A DNA stretch of 64,000 nucleotides from positions 1,116,001 to 1,180,000 of the forward strand of contig NZ_CP027229.1 of NCBI RefSeq assembly GCF_002999135.1. The letters are read 5' to 3'. The notes beneath the pieces are model-generated. The model saw only the letters and a program-made list of their open reading frames with translations. It was not told the origin of the DNA and ran no database searches. Both the position numbers and the translations under genes were made by a program. Origin of the DNA: Capnocytophaga sp. oral taxon 878 (GTDB taxonomy: Bacteria; Bacteroidota; Bacteroidia; Flavobacteriales; Flavobacteriaceae). How positions within the stretch are numbered: the first letter of the stretch is position 1; every line of letters starts with the position of its first letter. Of this stretch, positions 17,718 through 27,363 are shown one piece after another.

Positions 17718-17907
17718 GAGGGTGCTGAGATGGTTTGCCTTTGTAGGTTTCGCCCTAAAAAAGGGAAACTAGGCAAGAGAAATTGGCTATCTTATAGCTG
17801 GATTGGACAAAAACAAAAAGCTGCTAACTTAAATGCTGGTGAGGTGATTGGGATATACTTCTTCTAGACTAAAATATATTAATAACTAATTGTAAACTAT
17901 TGATTAT

Positions 17908-18609
17908 ATGAAGATTGCTTTACTTGGATATGGGAAAATGGGCAAGATTATTGAACAAATTGCTACAGAACGCGGGCACGAGATTGTACTAAAAGTAGAT
18001 GATGCCCAAACACCTTATGACATTAGGGTGGCTGATGTAGCGATAGAGTTTAGTACGCCCCATAGTGCTTTTGCGAATATCAGTAATGCACTTACACACC
18101 AAGTGCCTGTAATTGCGGGTACTACGGGTTGGTTGGCACAATATGAGGAGGCTGTAGCTATCTGTAAGGCACATAAAACGGCTTTTTTATATGCATCGAA
18201 CTTTAGCATAGGAGTGAATGTGTTTTTTGCTTTAAATAGTGCTTTGGCTAAGCTGATGAGCAGATTCAATAATTACAAGGTAGGGATTGAGGAAATTCAT
18301 CATACACAAAAATTGGATGCGCCCAGTGGGACAGCTATTACTTTGGCAGAAGGTATTATAGCTGAGACAGACTACACAGGGTGGCAACTAGGCAATGCAC
18401 CTGCAAATGAGATACCTATTGAGGCTAAAAGGATAGGCAATACGCCTGGTACACACATCATTACCTATAACAGTGAAGTAGATACTCTTGAGATAAAACA
18501 TACAGCGCACAATCGTAATGGGTTTGCTCTTGGCGCCGTGCTTGCTGCTGAATGGATTATAGGGAAAGAAGGAGTATTCGGTATGAAGGATGTGCTTGAT
18601 ATTAAATAA
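17908..18609 (+). CDS. dapB: 4-hydroxy-tetrahydrodipicolinate reductase
   Basis: The 233-residue enzyme is the second dedicated step to diaminopimelate and lysine, a peptidoglycan precursor. The Rossmann start MKIALLGYGKMGKII, AGTTGW near 75, and the catalytic and substrate motif EIHHTQKLDAPSGTA (about residues 129-143) are present. The length fits the short Bacteroidota form. In many Flavobacteriia it precedes lepB; here lepB is 9 kb away on the other strand, so the order is rearranged. Confidence 0.94.
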   Translation: MKIALLGYGKMGKIIEQIATERGHEIVLKVDDAQTPYDIRVADVAIEFSTPHSAFANISNALTHQVPVIAGTTGWLAQYEEAVAICKAHKTAFLYASNFSIGVNVFFALNSALAKLMSRFNNYKVGIEEIHHTQKLDAPSGTAITLAEGIIAETDYTGWQLGNAPANEIPIEAKRIGNTPGTHIITYNSEVDTLEIKHTAHNRNGFALGAVLAAEWIIGKEGVFGMKDVLDIK

Positions 18610-19234
18610 AATATAGAGGGCAAGAAGCAAAGGTAAAGATTCTGTAAAAGAATGAATATTATAAAAGAAATAGTAATTGTAAGTGGACTACTGCTTTGTG
18701 GATGTAACTTCTTCTCTACGCAAAATAATGAAGAGAAAGCCTCTGAGCCTATTAGCTTGGAAGTGGCAGAACAAAAGATATTAGCTTTATCGGTTACACA
18801 AAAAGCGGAGAGGTATATATCGAACTTTTCGGGAGGGAAGAGAGGTATTAGCCTGCTTACTAATGATTTTACTATTGACAATAAATCGTTCTATGAGATA
18901 CAGATAGGATATATGTCGCCTATTAGGTTTGAGACTTATCATACTTTGTATGTAAATAAGATGGATGCTGATGATATTCGGATTTTAGATGCTGTATCGG
19001 GAGAAATAATTGCTATTTCTGACTATAAAGAAGTAGAAGCTGACGAAAATAAGCCTAAAGAACAACTTATAGAGCAGCTGGATGTGTTAAAAAAGATAGT
19101 AAAATCATCGGAGATAGTGGATAGTCCGTTATATAAGATTGATAAAGATAATATTTTAATAGCAGTAGATCACAAAGACGAGAAGGGGATTTATAGTCAA
19201 ACAAATTTAGATTGCGAATAAATAAAAGATTTAT

Positions 19235-19242
19235 TATCTTTG
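19235..19242 (+). promoter_or_regulatory. Transposase promoter -7 box
   Basis: TATCTTTG followed by CA lies 8 bases before ATG 19251 and supports that start for the transposase. Confidence 0.6.
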
Positions 19243-19250
19243 CATTGTCT

Positions 19251-20291
19251 ATGGAACTAACAGTGTCACCAACAGAAATAGAGGAACTTAGAAAGCTCCA
19301 ACGCAACTTGCAAGGTCGCTCGGATTATGCCCGAGTTACCTGCATTTTGATGCTTTCTATGGGCAATACTCCTATTTTTGTTGCTGATTGCTTGGGTATA
19401 GACATTTCTACTGTTTATCGTTATCGTTCCTTATATCTTGAAGGAGGACTAGATAAACTCCTTGAGAATCGTTATAGAGGTTATCAAGGTCTGCTTAATA
19501 TTTTTCAAATAGAATCCTTAAAACAAGAGTTACGCACACATCTTTATACAGATGCAAAACAAGTATCTCAATGGGTTAAAGACACTTTTGAAGTTACCTA
19601 TACTCCACAAGGAATGGCTGATTTACTTAACAGAATTGGTTTTTCCTACAAGAAAACAACCGAAGTGCCTTGTGAAGCGGATCCTTTAAAACAAAAACTA
19701 TTTGCTGAAGCACTCTCTAAAATTCTTCAAGAAAAGGAAGAAGGGGATGTGGTGTATTTTGCCGATGGTGTTCATCCTACGCACAACAGCCGTTCCACTT
19801 ATGCTTGGATAGAGAAAGGTAAAGAGTTTCAACAACCAACAGTTAGTGGGCGTGATAGAGTGAATATTAATGGTTTACTTAATGCTTATGATGTTACAGA
19901 TGTAATAGCTCTTGATTGTGAATGCGTTAATGCAGAATCAACAAAAGAACTTTACGAATTAGCTCTTAAAAAGCATCCAAACGCTAAAAATATTTATATT
20001 ATATCCGATAATGCTCGCTACTATCACAATAAAGAACTTCAAAACTGGGTAGAAGATAATAGAATCAAGCAAATTTTCTTGCCTCCATACTCTCCGAACC
20101 TCAATTTAATAGAGCGCTTGTGGAAATTCTTACGAAAAAAAGTAATCAATACGGGTTTCTATCGGAACAAGACAGAATTCCGAGATGCTATAAGGAATTT
20201 CTTTGATAATATACATACTTATAAAAAGGAGTTAGAGTCACTTCTAACTCTCAATTTCCGTTTGATAAATTCGCAAACCATTTCTTTTTGA
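19251..20291 (+). CDS. IS630-family transposase
   Basis: The 346-residue DDE transposase has an N-terminal helix-turn-helix (about residues 23-75, GRSDYARVTCILMLS and GIDISTVYRYRSLY). The DDE/RNase H fold has catalytic Asp172 (YFADGVHP), Asp253 (IISDNARYY) and Glu288 in PPYSPNLNLIERLW. The length matches single-ORF IS630 members. The start at 19251 is chosen over 19212 because a -7 box lies at 19235. All three catalytic residues are present, so it may be active. Confidence 0.93.
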   Translation: MELTVSPTEIEELRKLQRNLQGRSDYARVTCILMLSMGNTPIFVADCLGIDISTVYRYRSLYLEGGLDKLLENRYRGYQGLLNIFQIESLKQELRTHLYTDAKQVSQWVKDTFEVTYTPQGMADLLNRIGFSYKKTTEVPCEADPLKQKLFAEALSKILQEKEEGDVVYFADGVHPTHNSRSTYAWIEKGKEFQQPTVSGRDRVNINGLLNAYDVTDVIALDCECVNAESTKELYELALKKHPNAKNIYIISDNARYYHNKELQNWVEDNRIKQIFLPPYSPNLNLIERLWKFLRKKVINTGFYRNKTEFRDAIRNFFDNIHTYKKELESLLTLNFRLINSQTISF

Positions 20292-20632
20292 CTATATATA
20301 CATCTTTACAGAAAGAATGATGTATCGGACAACCCTGACCAACCACAAATAGTGAATGCTACTGTTGCTTGGCTACTATTGGATAGCAATACTTACCAGC
20401 TATTTGATGTAACTGATGATCCTGAAAATCCTAAGGAATTGAAGTATAATTCGGAATTAATAAGAGATAAATAACCTTATAAGACTTTTAAGTTTGTAAT
20501 TGTTGCTATTGAAAAGAGGCTTATAGATAACAAAAACAAACTAGTAGCAGCAAAGAAAGAAATTAAGACAAAAAGTCTTTTAAATGTAATTGATTTTTGA
20601 CAGAAATTAGAAACTAATAAAATATAACAAGT

Positions 20633-21706
20633 ATGGTAAATAATTATTTTGCTGTGATTATGGCAGGCGGTGTAGGCTCTCGTTTTTGGCCTGTAAGTAC
20701 AACTGAATACCCTAAGCAATTTCACGATATGCTAGGTACAGGACAGACTTTATTGCAACGCACTTATTCGCGCCTACAAAAGTTCATTCCGCAAGAAAAT
20801 ATCTTAATACTTACTAACGAGCGGTATAAAGATCTTGTAGAAGAACAAATTCCTAATATATTACCGAAAAACTTGGTTTTAGAGCCTTGTATGCGCAATA
20901 CTGCACCCTGCATACTATACGCTGCAATGAAGATTAACAAACGGAACCCTAATGCAGTAATGATTGTAGCCCCAAGTGATGCGTGGATTGAAGATGAAAA
21001 AGCATTTATGCATAATGTGATTGCTTGTTTTAATGCCGCACAGAAAGCTGATAATATTCTCACTTTGGGTATTGTTCCGACATTTCCTAACACAGGTTAT
21101 GGTTATATTCAGTACGAAAAAGAGAATACAGCTGATATAAAGAAAGTAAGTCAGTTTCGTGAAAAGCCTGATTATCCTACCGCTAAAGAGTTTTTAAAAC
21201 AAGGGAACTTTTTGTGGAATGCAGGTATTTTTGTATGGAGTACGCAAACTGTGCTTACAGCTTACAAGAACTATCAACCGGTAATGTATGAGCTATTTGA
21301 AAGAGGAGATGAGACCTATAACACCGAAAATGAAGTAGATTTTATTGCGAAGGCTTATCCACAAGCAGAAAACATATCTGTAGACTATGCTATTTTAGAG
21401 CCTTCAACCAATATTTATGTACTTCCTGCTAATTTTGATTGGAACGACTTAGGATCATGGGGCTCTTTGCATGAAAAAACTCCTAAAGATGAGCTTCAAA
21501 ATGCTGTTATCAATGCTAGAGTACTGTTAAAAGATGCTGAAAATAACATTATTCGCACTGAAGGAGACAAATGTGTAGTAATTGATGGCTTAAAGAACTA
21601 CATTGTTGTGGATAGAGATGATGTGCTCTTGATTTATCCTAAAGCTAAAGAACAAAATATTAAAGAAATAGTAAACGAGGTAAAAAGCAAATGGGGACTG
21701 CATTAA
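20633..21706 (+). CDS. Mannose-1-phosphate guanylyltransferase
   Basis: The 357-residue nucleotidyltransferase makes GDP-mannose for surface polysaccharide or glycoprotein sugars. The pyrophosphorylase signature AGGVGSRFWPVSTTEYPKQF begins at about residue 11; FREKPDYPTA, WNAGIFVW and DWNDLGSWGSLHEKT follow. The C-terminal phosphomannose isomerase domain of fused enzymes is absent, as is usual in Bacteroidota. The next gene overlaps its end by 16 bases. Confidence 0.92.
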   Translation: MVNNYFAVIMAGGVGSRFWPVSTTEYPKQFHDMLGTGQTLLQRTYSRLQKFIPQENILILTNERYKDLVEEQIPNILPKNLVLEPCMRNTAPCILYAAMKINKRNPNAVMIVAPSDAWIEDEKAFMHNVIACFNAAQKADNILTLGIVPTFPNTGYGYIQYEKENTADIKKVSQFREKPDYPTAKEFLKQGNFLWNAGIFVWSTQTVLTAYKNYQPVMYELFERGDETYNTENEVDFIAKAYPQAENISVDYAILEPSTNIYVLPANFDWNDLGSWGSLHEKTPKDELQNAVINARVLLKDAENNIIRTEGDKCVVIDGLKNYIVVDRDDVLLIYPKAKEQNIKEIVNEVKSKWGLH

Positions 21707-22134
21707 GAGCCTTACTTAAAAATGCGGGGTATAAATTAATTCCACTAGAAGTTACCCTTACACAACACTTAATAGCTGATGTAAAGTTAAATAAAGTGAA
21801 AGGAAGGTTTATTGTAGATACTGGAGCCTCACAGACTTGTATAGGAAAAGAATTTGAATCTTATTTTAGATTACAGACTCAAACAACAGAAATAAAGGCT
21901 ATAGGAGCAGGTGCCAATCATTTAGATACACATATTTCGGAAGATAATTATTTAAAAGTAGGGGAGGTAGGTTTTAATCACCTCCCCTTACTTTTGATAG
22001 ATATGAGCCATATTAATAATGCTTTTGCTGAAATAGGAGTTACAGAAGTACAGGGTATTATAGGCGCTGATATATTATTGCAATGTAAAGCTATTATTGA
22101 TTATCAGGAGAAAACATTGTACTTACAACCCTAA
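21691..22134 (+). CDS. Retropepsin-like aspartic protease family protein
   Basis: The 147-residue protein has the clan AA signature FIVDTGASQTCIGKEF (catalytic Asp43) and a second psi-loop region ending GIIGADILLQCKAIIDYQEKT. Such single-domain proteins act as dimers, and their substrates in bacteria are mostly unknown. No signal peptide is seen. Its first 16 bases overlap the guanylyltransferase gene, and its last 41 bases overlap the convergent rsmE gene. Confidence 0.82.
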   Translation: MGTALRALLKNAGYKLIPLEVTLTQHLIADVKLNKVKGRFIVDTGASQTCIGKEFESYFRLQTQTTEIKAIGAGANHLDTHISEDNYLKVGEVGFNHLPLLLIDMSHINNAFAEIGVTEVQGIIGADILLQCKAIIDYQEKTLYLQP

Positions 22135-22834
22135 TGGTATGACAGGCTACAACTGCAGCTGTTTCTGTACGCAAGCGGGTATCTCCTAATGATATAGGTT
22201 GAAATCCGAGAGATAAGGCTTTTTCTATTTCGTTACTAGAAAAATCACCTTCCGGACCAATAAGTACAGTAATATGCTGCTGAGAAGGTTTAATAGCTTG
22301 TGAGAATAATACTTTTTGGTTCTCTTGACAATGAGCAATATACTTGGCTGTAGAAGAATCTTCTATTTGCTTAAAAAAAATATTAGAGTTAATAGGCGCA
22401 TTTAGCTTAGGTAAATAATATTGGAGCGATTGCTTCATAGCCGAAAGGATAATCTTCTCAAAACGTTCGGTTTTAATAATAGTACGTTCGGAATGTTCAC
22501 AAATAATAGGGGTTACCTCATTGATACCAATTTCGGTAGCTTTTTCTAAAAACCATTCATAACGTTCATTCATTTTAGTAGGGGCTACCACTAAATGTAT
22601 ATATGGTGAAGGTGGTAGCAGAGACTCATTACTGAGAATTGTAACCTCACATTGCTTAGGAGAAGCAAAGGAAAGTTGCCCTATAAATACAAGCCCTTTA
22701 CCATTGGTGATATGTAAAATATCACCTTCTTTTTTGCGCAATACCTTTGCAATATGCTGACTTTCTTCTTTACCAAAAAGGTAATTTGAAGCATTTTCAC
22801 TAATGTTTTCGGCATAAAATAATTGTATACTCAT
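22094..22834 (-). CDS. rsmE: 16S rRNA (uracil-1498-N3)-methyltransferase
   Basis: The SPOUT methyltransferase (about 246 residues from MSIQLFYAEN at 22834) modifies U1498 of 16S rRNA. The C-terminal knot has LIGPEGDFSSNEIEKALSLG and SLGDTRLRTETAAV; an N-terminal PUA-like region precedes it. A -7 box TATCTTTG at 22880-22873 gives a leader of about 35 bases. The end overlaps the convergent retropepsin-like gene. Confidence 0.93.
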   Translation of the reverse strand: MSIQLFYAENISENASNYLFGKEESQHIAKVLRKKEGDILHITNGKGLVFIGQLSFASPKQCEVTILSNESLLPPSPYIHLVVAPTKMNERYEWFLEKATEIGINEVTPIICEHSERTIIKTERFEKIILSAMKQSLQYYLPKLNAPINSNIFFKQIEDSSTAKYIAHCQENQKVLFSQAIKPSQQHITVLIGPEGDFSSNEIEKALSLGFQPISLGDTRLRTETAAVVACHTIRVVSTMFSPDNQ

Positions 22835-22872
22835 AATCAATTTCCTTAAGTATAATAAGCGTTATTGGGGTG

Positions 22873-22880
22873 CAAAGATA
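22873..22880 (-). promoter_or_regulatory. rsmE promoter -7 box
   Basis: TATCTTTG on the minus strand lies about 40 bases upstream of the rsmE start, in the 125-base divergent gap before the gene at 22965. Confidence 0.55.
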
Positions 22881-22964
22881 GTACAAAATAAAAAAAAATA
22901 CGTTTTTTATTTTGTAATTATAAAATTTGCCTTACATTAGCCGCCGAAAAACAAACTAATTAAT

Positions 22965-23267
22965 ATGAAGCGTATTATAGTTGATTACAACAAATTAACC
23001 AATGAAATCCTTGCAATGCTGGTTGAAAAATACCCTGATGGGTATACTGATGCAGATGTGATTCGTTTTAAGAATGCAAAGAATGAAACTGTTGATGCCT
23101 TAGAAGTACGCACTGATGACACTATCTATTTAGTAAAAGTAAGTACTCGCTTGGCAGACACTATGGAAAACTTTGACGAAGACGATGACTTTATGAATAA
23201 CGAAAATGATGATATAGGCGTGGGAGGATTGGATATTCCTGACGACTCATCAATTGATGAAGATTAA
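22965..23267 (+). CDS. Small acidic hypothetical protein upstream of bshC
   Basis: The 100-residue protein has an ordered N-terminal half (MKRIIVDYNKLTNEILAMLV, then YPDGYTDADVIRFKN and RTDDTIYLVKVSTRL) and a very acidic tail (MENFDEDDDFMNNENDD, ending DDSSIDED). Similar small proteins sit before bshC in other flavobacteria, to my knowledge without a function. bshC follows after 5 bases, so the pair is an operon. Confidence 0.8.
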   Translation: MKRIIVDYNKLTNEILAMLVEKYPDGYTDADVIRFKNAKNETVDALEVRTDDTIYLVKVSTRLADTMENFDEDDDFMNNENDDIGVGGLDIPDDSSIDED

Positions 23268-23272
23268 GGAGT

Positions 23273-24874
23273 ATGACTGCTACCTATATACCCTATAAAG
23301 AGATTCGCTTTTTCTCGAAACTCATTACTGATTATGTAAATGAGGAGGAGAAATTGTGCCCTTTTTACAATAATTTTCCTTCCTTATTGCAATTCAAAAA
23401 GCAAATTAATGAGAAAGAATATGATTTTTCAGATCAAAAACGCAATACATTAGTAGCAAGTCTTAAAAGACAGTATGCTGAGGTAAAAACAACACCTAAA
23501 GTGTTAAAGAACATAGAGCTTTTATCTAAGGAAAATACCTTTACTATTACAACAGGACATCAGTTAAGTTTGTTTACTGGTCATCTTTATTTTATTTACA
23601 AGATTATATCAGTAATTAACACTGCTAAACAGTTATCGGATTTCTATACTGATTACCACTTTGTTCCTGTATATTGGATGGCTACAGAAGATCACGATTT
23701 TGAAGAAATTAACCATTTCCACCTTAGTAATCGCACAATTAGCTGGCATAGTGAACAAAAAGGAGCAATAGGTAATTTTTCCACCAATACTCTTGAAGCT
23801 GTATTCCAAACCTTTGATAAAGCAATAGGATTAGGGAAGAATGCCGATGCCCTACGTACTCTTTTTAATGATAGCTATCTAAAAAATAACAACTTAGCTG
23901 AAGCTACTCGCTACTTGGTAAATGCTCTTTTTGAGGAATATGGAGTAGTAATAATTGATGGAAATGATAAAACTTTGAAACAACAGTTCATTTCTTACAT
24001 AGAAGATGATTTACTACATAGTATAGCTCATAAAGAAGTTACTAAAACAATAAATAAACTGCAAATTATTGATAAAAACTACCCTATCCAAGTAAATCCT
24101 CGTGAGATAAATATATTTTACCTTACCAAAGATGGGCGACACCGAATAGTACGTACTGACAATAGCTTTGAGGTACATGACACTACTATTCGTTTTTCAA
24201 AAGAAAGTATTTTAGAAGAATTACATACATATCCTGAAAGATTTTCTCCTAATGTATTATTACGACCTCTTTATCAAGAAATAATATTACCTAACTTAGC
24301 TTATATTGGGGGGGGAGGAGAAATAGCCTATTGGTTGGAGTTAAAAAGCTTTTTCAAAGCAGAAAAAGTACCTTTCCCTATGTTAATGCTGCGAAACTCA
24401 GCTATGCTTATATCAAAATTACAAGCTGATAAATTACAAAAATTACAACTCTCTACACATGATTTATTCTTAACACCTAATGATTTAAAAAATAAGAAAG
24501 CCCAACAACTAAGTGAATTTCCTATTGATTTTTCTCCTCAAAGGGAAGTGTTACAACAACAGTTTACTGCTTTGCATGAGTTAGCTTTCCATACTGATAT
24601 TACTTTCCTAAATGCAGTAAAAGCACAAGAAGTACGCCAGCTAAAGGGGTTAGATATATTAGAAAAGCGCCTTTTAAAAGCTCAAAAACGCAAATACTCC
24701 AATGAACTAGAACGTATCACTACCTTGCAAACAGAACTGTTTCCTAATGGAACTTTACAAGAAAGATTTGCAAACTTTTCTGACTTCTATTTAACAAAAG
24801 GAAATAACCTTATTTCTGAATTAGTAGCAAACCTTGATCCTTTCAAATACCAATTTGCGATAGTTGAGTATTAA
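23273..24874 (+). CDS. bshC: Bacillithiol biosynthesis cysteine-adding enzyme BshC
   Basis: The 533-residue protein matches BshC, which adds cysteine to GlcN-malate in the last step of bacillithiol synthesis. Characteristic stretches are TITTGHQLSLFTGHLYFIYK (about residues 91-110), PVYWMATEDHDFEEINHF (about 145-162), and RPLYQEIILPNLAYIGGGGE near 345. The length is typical. It implies bacillithiol as the low-molecular-weight thiol. It ends at a strong terminator. Confidence 0.93.
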   Translation: MTATYIPYKEIRFFSKLITDYVNEEEKLCPFYNNFPSLLQFKKQINEKEYDFSDQKRNTLVASLKRQYAEVKTTPKVLKNIELLSKENTFTITTGHQLSLFTGHLYFIYKIISVINTAKQLSDFYTDYHFVPVYWMATEDHDFEEINHFHLSNRTISWHSEQKGAIGNFSTNTLEAVFQTFDKAIGLGKNADALRTLFNDSYLKNNNLAEATRYLVNALFEEYGVVIIDGNDKTLKQQFISYIEDDLLHSIAHKEVTKTINKLQIIDKNYPIQVNPREINIFYLTKDGRHRIVRTDNSFEVHDTTIRFSKESILEELHTYPERFSPNVLLRPLYQEIILPNLAYIGGGGEIAYWLELKSFFKAEKVPFPMLMLRNSAMLISKLQADKLQKLQLSTHDLFLTPNDLKNKKAQQLSEFPIDFSPQREVLQQQFTALHELAFHTDITFLNAVKAQEVRQLKGLDILEKRLLKAQKRKYSNELERITTLQTELFPNGTLQERFANFSDFYLTKGNNLISELVANLDPFKYQFAIVEY

Positions 24875-24880
24875 ATAAAA

Positions 24881-24915
24881 AAGCTCTCTAATTCCTTAGA
24901 GAGCCTTTTTCACAA
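24881..24915 (+). terminator. Rho-independent terminator after bshC
   Basis: The stem AAGCTCTCTAA against TTAGAGAGCCTTTTT lies within 15 bases of the bshC stop. Confidence 0.8.
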
Positions 24916-25108
24916 TGCATATAAATACTACTACTAACTCCAATATTAAAAGAGATTTATTAAGAATGTGTTCTTTATTAACATCTCCTCAACTATTATA
25001 AGGAAAATATCGTGCCAAACTTCTATTTCAAGATATAGTATTCTTTAAAACACTATAAATCAACATCTATTTTGAATATATCTACAACATTAGGATACTA
25101 AACACATA

Positions 25109-25160
25109 AATAAAACTGTATAAAAACACATTCTATCATGTGTTTTTATACAGTTTTATT
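25109..25160. terminator. Long perfect inverted repeat, bidirectional terminator
   Basis: Arms of 22 bases (AATAAAACTGTATAAAAACA... at 25109-25130 and its exact complement at 25139-25160) with an 8-base loop lie between convergent genes bshC and the WbqC-family gene. A/T runs flank both sides. The sequence from 24916 to 25108 shows no gene. Confidence 0.75.
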
Positions 25161-25173
25161 TTATACACATACT

Positions 25174-25794
25174 CTATAAACTCACTTGTTTCAGATATGA
25201 TGCTGCATCAGGTCCTTCATGAAAAAGAAGATCTAAAACAGATAAGTTAGGAATAAACCCATACTTATCTGAAAATATTTGGTGATAAGCAGGCATACTT
25301 ACTAGATACTCTTTCTTAGCACTACTAAGGTAACGATAGTCCTTACACTTTGGTTCAGCTTCATAAGTAGTAGTTCTATCAAAATTGATATGTACCAACA
25401 TACAAGCTAAAACTGTCTCTATAGTATCTATATTCACATCCAATAGGTAAGTATATGATTTCTCAAAAACACGTACCAAATCATCCTCATAATACTCAAA
25501 ATAAGGCGAAGTACGATAAGCTGTCTCTAAACTCTTCCAATGTAGTCGCTGCCACCCAAAGTGATTTTCTACTTTCACATCTTTAAATAACTGCCTACCA
25601 GTATCTCCTCCTACATGTTTGATAGGCAAGTTCAAGGCTTGTTTGCCATTTGCACCATAAATATAAGTGCGATTACGCAATGTCTGCTTCTGGTAGTTAT
25701 CTGATACCTCTAATATACAAGGATTGCTCAATAACAAATGAAATTGGGCTATTGAAGGAAAATAGGTAGGATGTAATAACACTTGTTCTATCAT
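25174..25794 (-). CDS. WbqC family protein
   Basis: The 206-residue protein matches the WbqC-like family: QVLLHPTYFPSIAQFHLLL at the start, then NRTYIYGANGKQALNLPI, and FGWQRLHWKSLETAYRTSPYFEYY (about residues 79-102). Members occur in O-antigen loci and next to lepB in Flavobacteriia; the biochemical role is not settled. It starts 2 bases after the lepB stop on the same strand. Confidence 0.88.
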   Translation of the reverse strand: MIEQVLLHPTYFPSIAQFHLLLSNPCILEVSDNYQKQTLRNRTYIYGANGKQALNLPIKHVGGDTGRQLFKDVKVENHFGWQRLHWKSLETAYRTSPYFEYYEDDLVRVFEKSYTYLLDVNIDTIETVLACMLVHINFDRTTTYEAEPKCKDYRYLSSAKKEYLVSMPAYHQIFSDKYGFIPNLSVLDLLFHEGPDAASYLKQVSL

Positions 25795-25796
25795 CT

Positions 25797-27353
25797 TTAA
25801 GTCGCTTTATTATCTTTCTTCTTCTTCACCAAACTATAGACACCCCAGCCACCTAAAAGTACTAACACTACCCAACCGTATGACACAGGCTCTCCTTCTC
25901 CATTCACGGTAGTAAATAATCGCTTCCAACGTATTTTATTGAAACCGGACTGGTATTTATCTATACTCATCCACACCAATACTGGCTTACCTACTATATG
26001 ATCTTCAGGCACAAATCCCCAGAACCTACTATCTTCCGAATTATGTCTATTATCACCCATCATCCAATAATAATCCTGAGCAAATGTATAGCTCGTAACT
26101 TTCTGCCCATTAATATAAATATCTGTTCCTTTCACTTCCAGCATATTATGCTCATAAGTAGTTATAATACTTTTGTACAAAGGCAAGTTTTCAATTGTTA
26201 AATCTACTGCCTTACCTTTTGCCGGGATAGTAATAGGTCCATAATTATCCTCATTCCAAGCAAAAGCAGGACTATGCGGAAATATCGCAGGATTATACCC
26301 TTTATTGTTTACATTCCTGCTTACCGAAACTATACTACTATTCGCTGCCAGCGCATTAGCTACATCATTGGTAAGCGAAGTAAAAATATAAGTATCTTTA
26401 GCTACTTGATACGAAGGGTCTGTAACTCCAAACTGATGATACATTGTCGCACTAAACTCTTCTGTGCTACTAAATATATTTGGTTTAGTAATCACTATAT
26501 ACGAAGTTTGTAGCTTTGCTCTCACAGGGTAAATCTCTTTCTTACCATTAATCCACACATCACCATCTTTTATCTCAAACACGTCCCCTGGTATAGCCAC
26601 TGTACGCTTTACATAGTTTGATTTTTTATCAATAGGTTTATCTACGTGTATACCCGAATTATCCCTGAAAAAACGCACTGTATCCGTAGGCCAGTTAAAC
26701 ACTGTAATATCATTGCGTTCTACTTTCTGCAATGATGGTAAGCGCAAGTAAGGTAATTGGGGCGTCTTAATGTATGATTTAGTTCCTATTATTGGAATAG
26801 AATCATGTACCATAGGTAGTGATAGTGGCGTCATAGGCACACGTACTCCATAGTGAAACTTACTCACAAAAAGAAAATCCCCCACTAATAAAGTCTTTTC
26901 CAATGACGATGTTGGTATCATATAAGGCTGAATAAAATAGGTATGAATACCCGATGCTGCTACTACGGCAAACAGCACAGCACTCACCCATGACGATACA
27001 TTTTTCCTTATAACATCCGCATCTTTACCCACATATACAGTCTTAGGTAAATACATCACATAAGCTGTAAATAAGCCCAAGGTAACAACCGATAAAAGTG
27101 TATAACGCTTCTTCCGATAGTTAAATACATGTAACCACTCATAAGTCATCACTATTATCATAATATTCCCTATTACAGGCAGATATAACAAAAATACCCA
27201 CCACCAAGGACGTGAAATGATACGCAAAAAGATAACTGTATTATAAAAAGGCACAAAAGCTTGCCAAGCCTTATAGCCTGCCTTCTCATAACCTTTCCAA
27301 AAAAATAGCCCATTAATGAGCTGTGCAATAATTAAAATATATAAATATACCAT
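25797..27353 (-). CDS. lepB: Signal peptidase I, long flavobacterial form
   Basis: The 518-residue membrane protease removes signal peptides from exported proteins. N-terminal hydrophobic segments (about residues 1-20, 45-75, 86-101) precede a further span (121-140). The catalytic pair is Ser150 in IPTSSLEKTLLVGDF and Lys249 in NYVKRTVAIPGD. The C-terminal box reads MMGDNRHNSEDSRFWGFV. A last hydrophobic helix lies at about 492-508. The large insert between the Lys box and the GDNR box is usual in Bacteroidota. It is probably in an operon with the HAD gene upstream (10-base gap). Confidence 0.93.
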   Translation of the reverse strand: MVYLYILIIAQLINGLFFWKGYEKAGYKAWQAFVPFYNTVIFLRIISRPWWWVFLLYLPVIGNIMIIVMTYEWLHVFNYRKKRYTLLSVVTLGLFTAYVMYLPKTVYVGKDADVIRKNVSSWVSAVLFAVVAASGIHTYFIQPYMIPTSSLEKTLLVGDFLFVSKFHYGVRVPMTPLSLPMVHDSIPIIGTKSYIKTPQLPYLRLPSLQKVERNDITVFNWPTDTVRFFRDNSGIHVDKPIDKKSNYVKRTVAIPGDVFEIKDGDVWINGKKEIYPVRAKLQTSYIVITKPNIFSSTEEFSATMYHQFGVTDPSYQVAKDTYIFTSLTNDVANALAANSSIVSVSRNVNNKGYNPAIFPHSPAFAWNEDNYGPITIPAKGKAVDLTIENLPLYKSIITTYEHNMLEVKGTDIYINGQKVTSYTFAQDYYWMMGDNRHNSEDSRFWGFVPEDHIVGKPVLVWMSIDKYQSGFNKIRWKRLFTTVNGEGEPVSYGWVVLVLLGGWGVYSLVKKKKDNKAT

Positions 27354-27363
27354 AGTCTAATGA

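Larger units (their letters stand above)
19194..20294 (+). mobile_element. IS630-family insertion sequence
   Basis: The element begins TAGTCAAA at 19194 and ends TTTGACTA at 20294. Imperfect terminal inverted repeats of about 30 bases share TAGTCAAA at the tip and TTTGCGAAT or ATTGCGAAT internally. It is flanked by TA at 19192-19193 and 20295-20296, the target duplication expected for the IS630/Tc1/mariner superfamily. The length is about 1.1 kb with one transposase gene. Confidence 0.9.
18652..20474 (+). pseudogene. Lipoprotein gene split by an IS630-family insertion
   Basis: The first part (18652-19193) encodes a predicted lipoprotein (LLLCGC, Cys18). The second part (20297-20474) continues in frame after the insertion. 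Removing the IS and one TA copy gives ...DEKGIY then IHLYRKNDVSDNPDQ and ...NSELIRDK, an uninterrupted product of about 240 residues. As it stands, translation runs into the IS end and stops at 19221 after SQTNLDCE. The family is unknown. The intact frames on both sides suggest recent inactivation. Confidence 0.85.

Noticed and set aside
20475..20632. Open frame after the split lipoprotein gene (KTFKFVIVAIEKRL...)
   Set aside because: It is short, has no start codon, and is AT-rich enough to stay open by chance; weak evidence for a gene.
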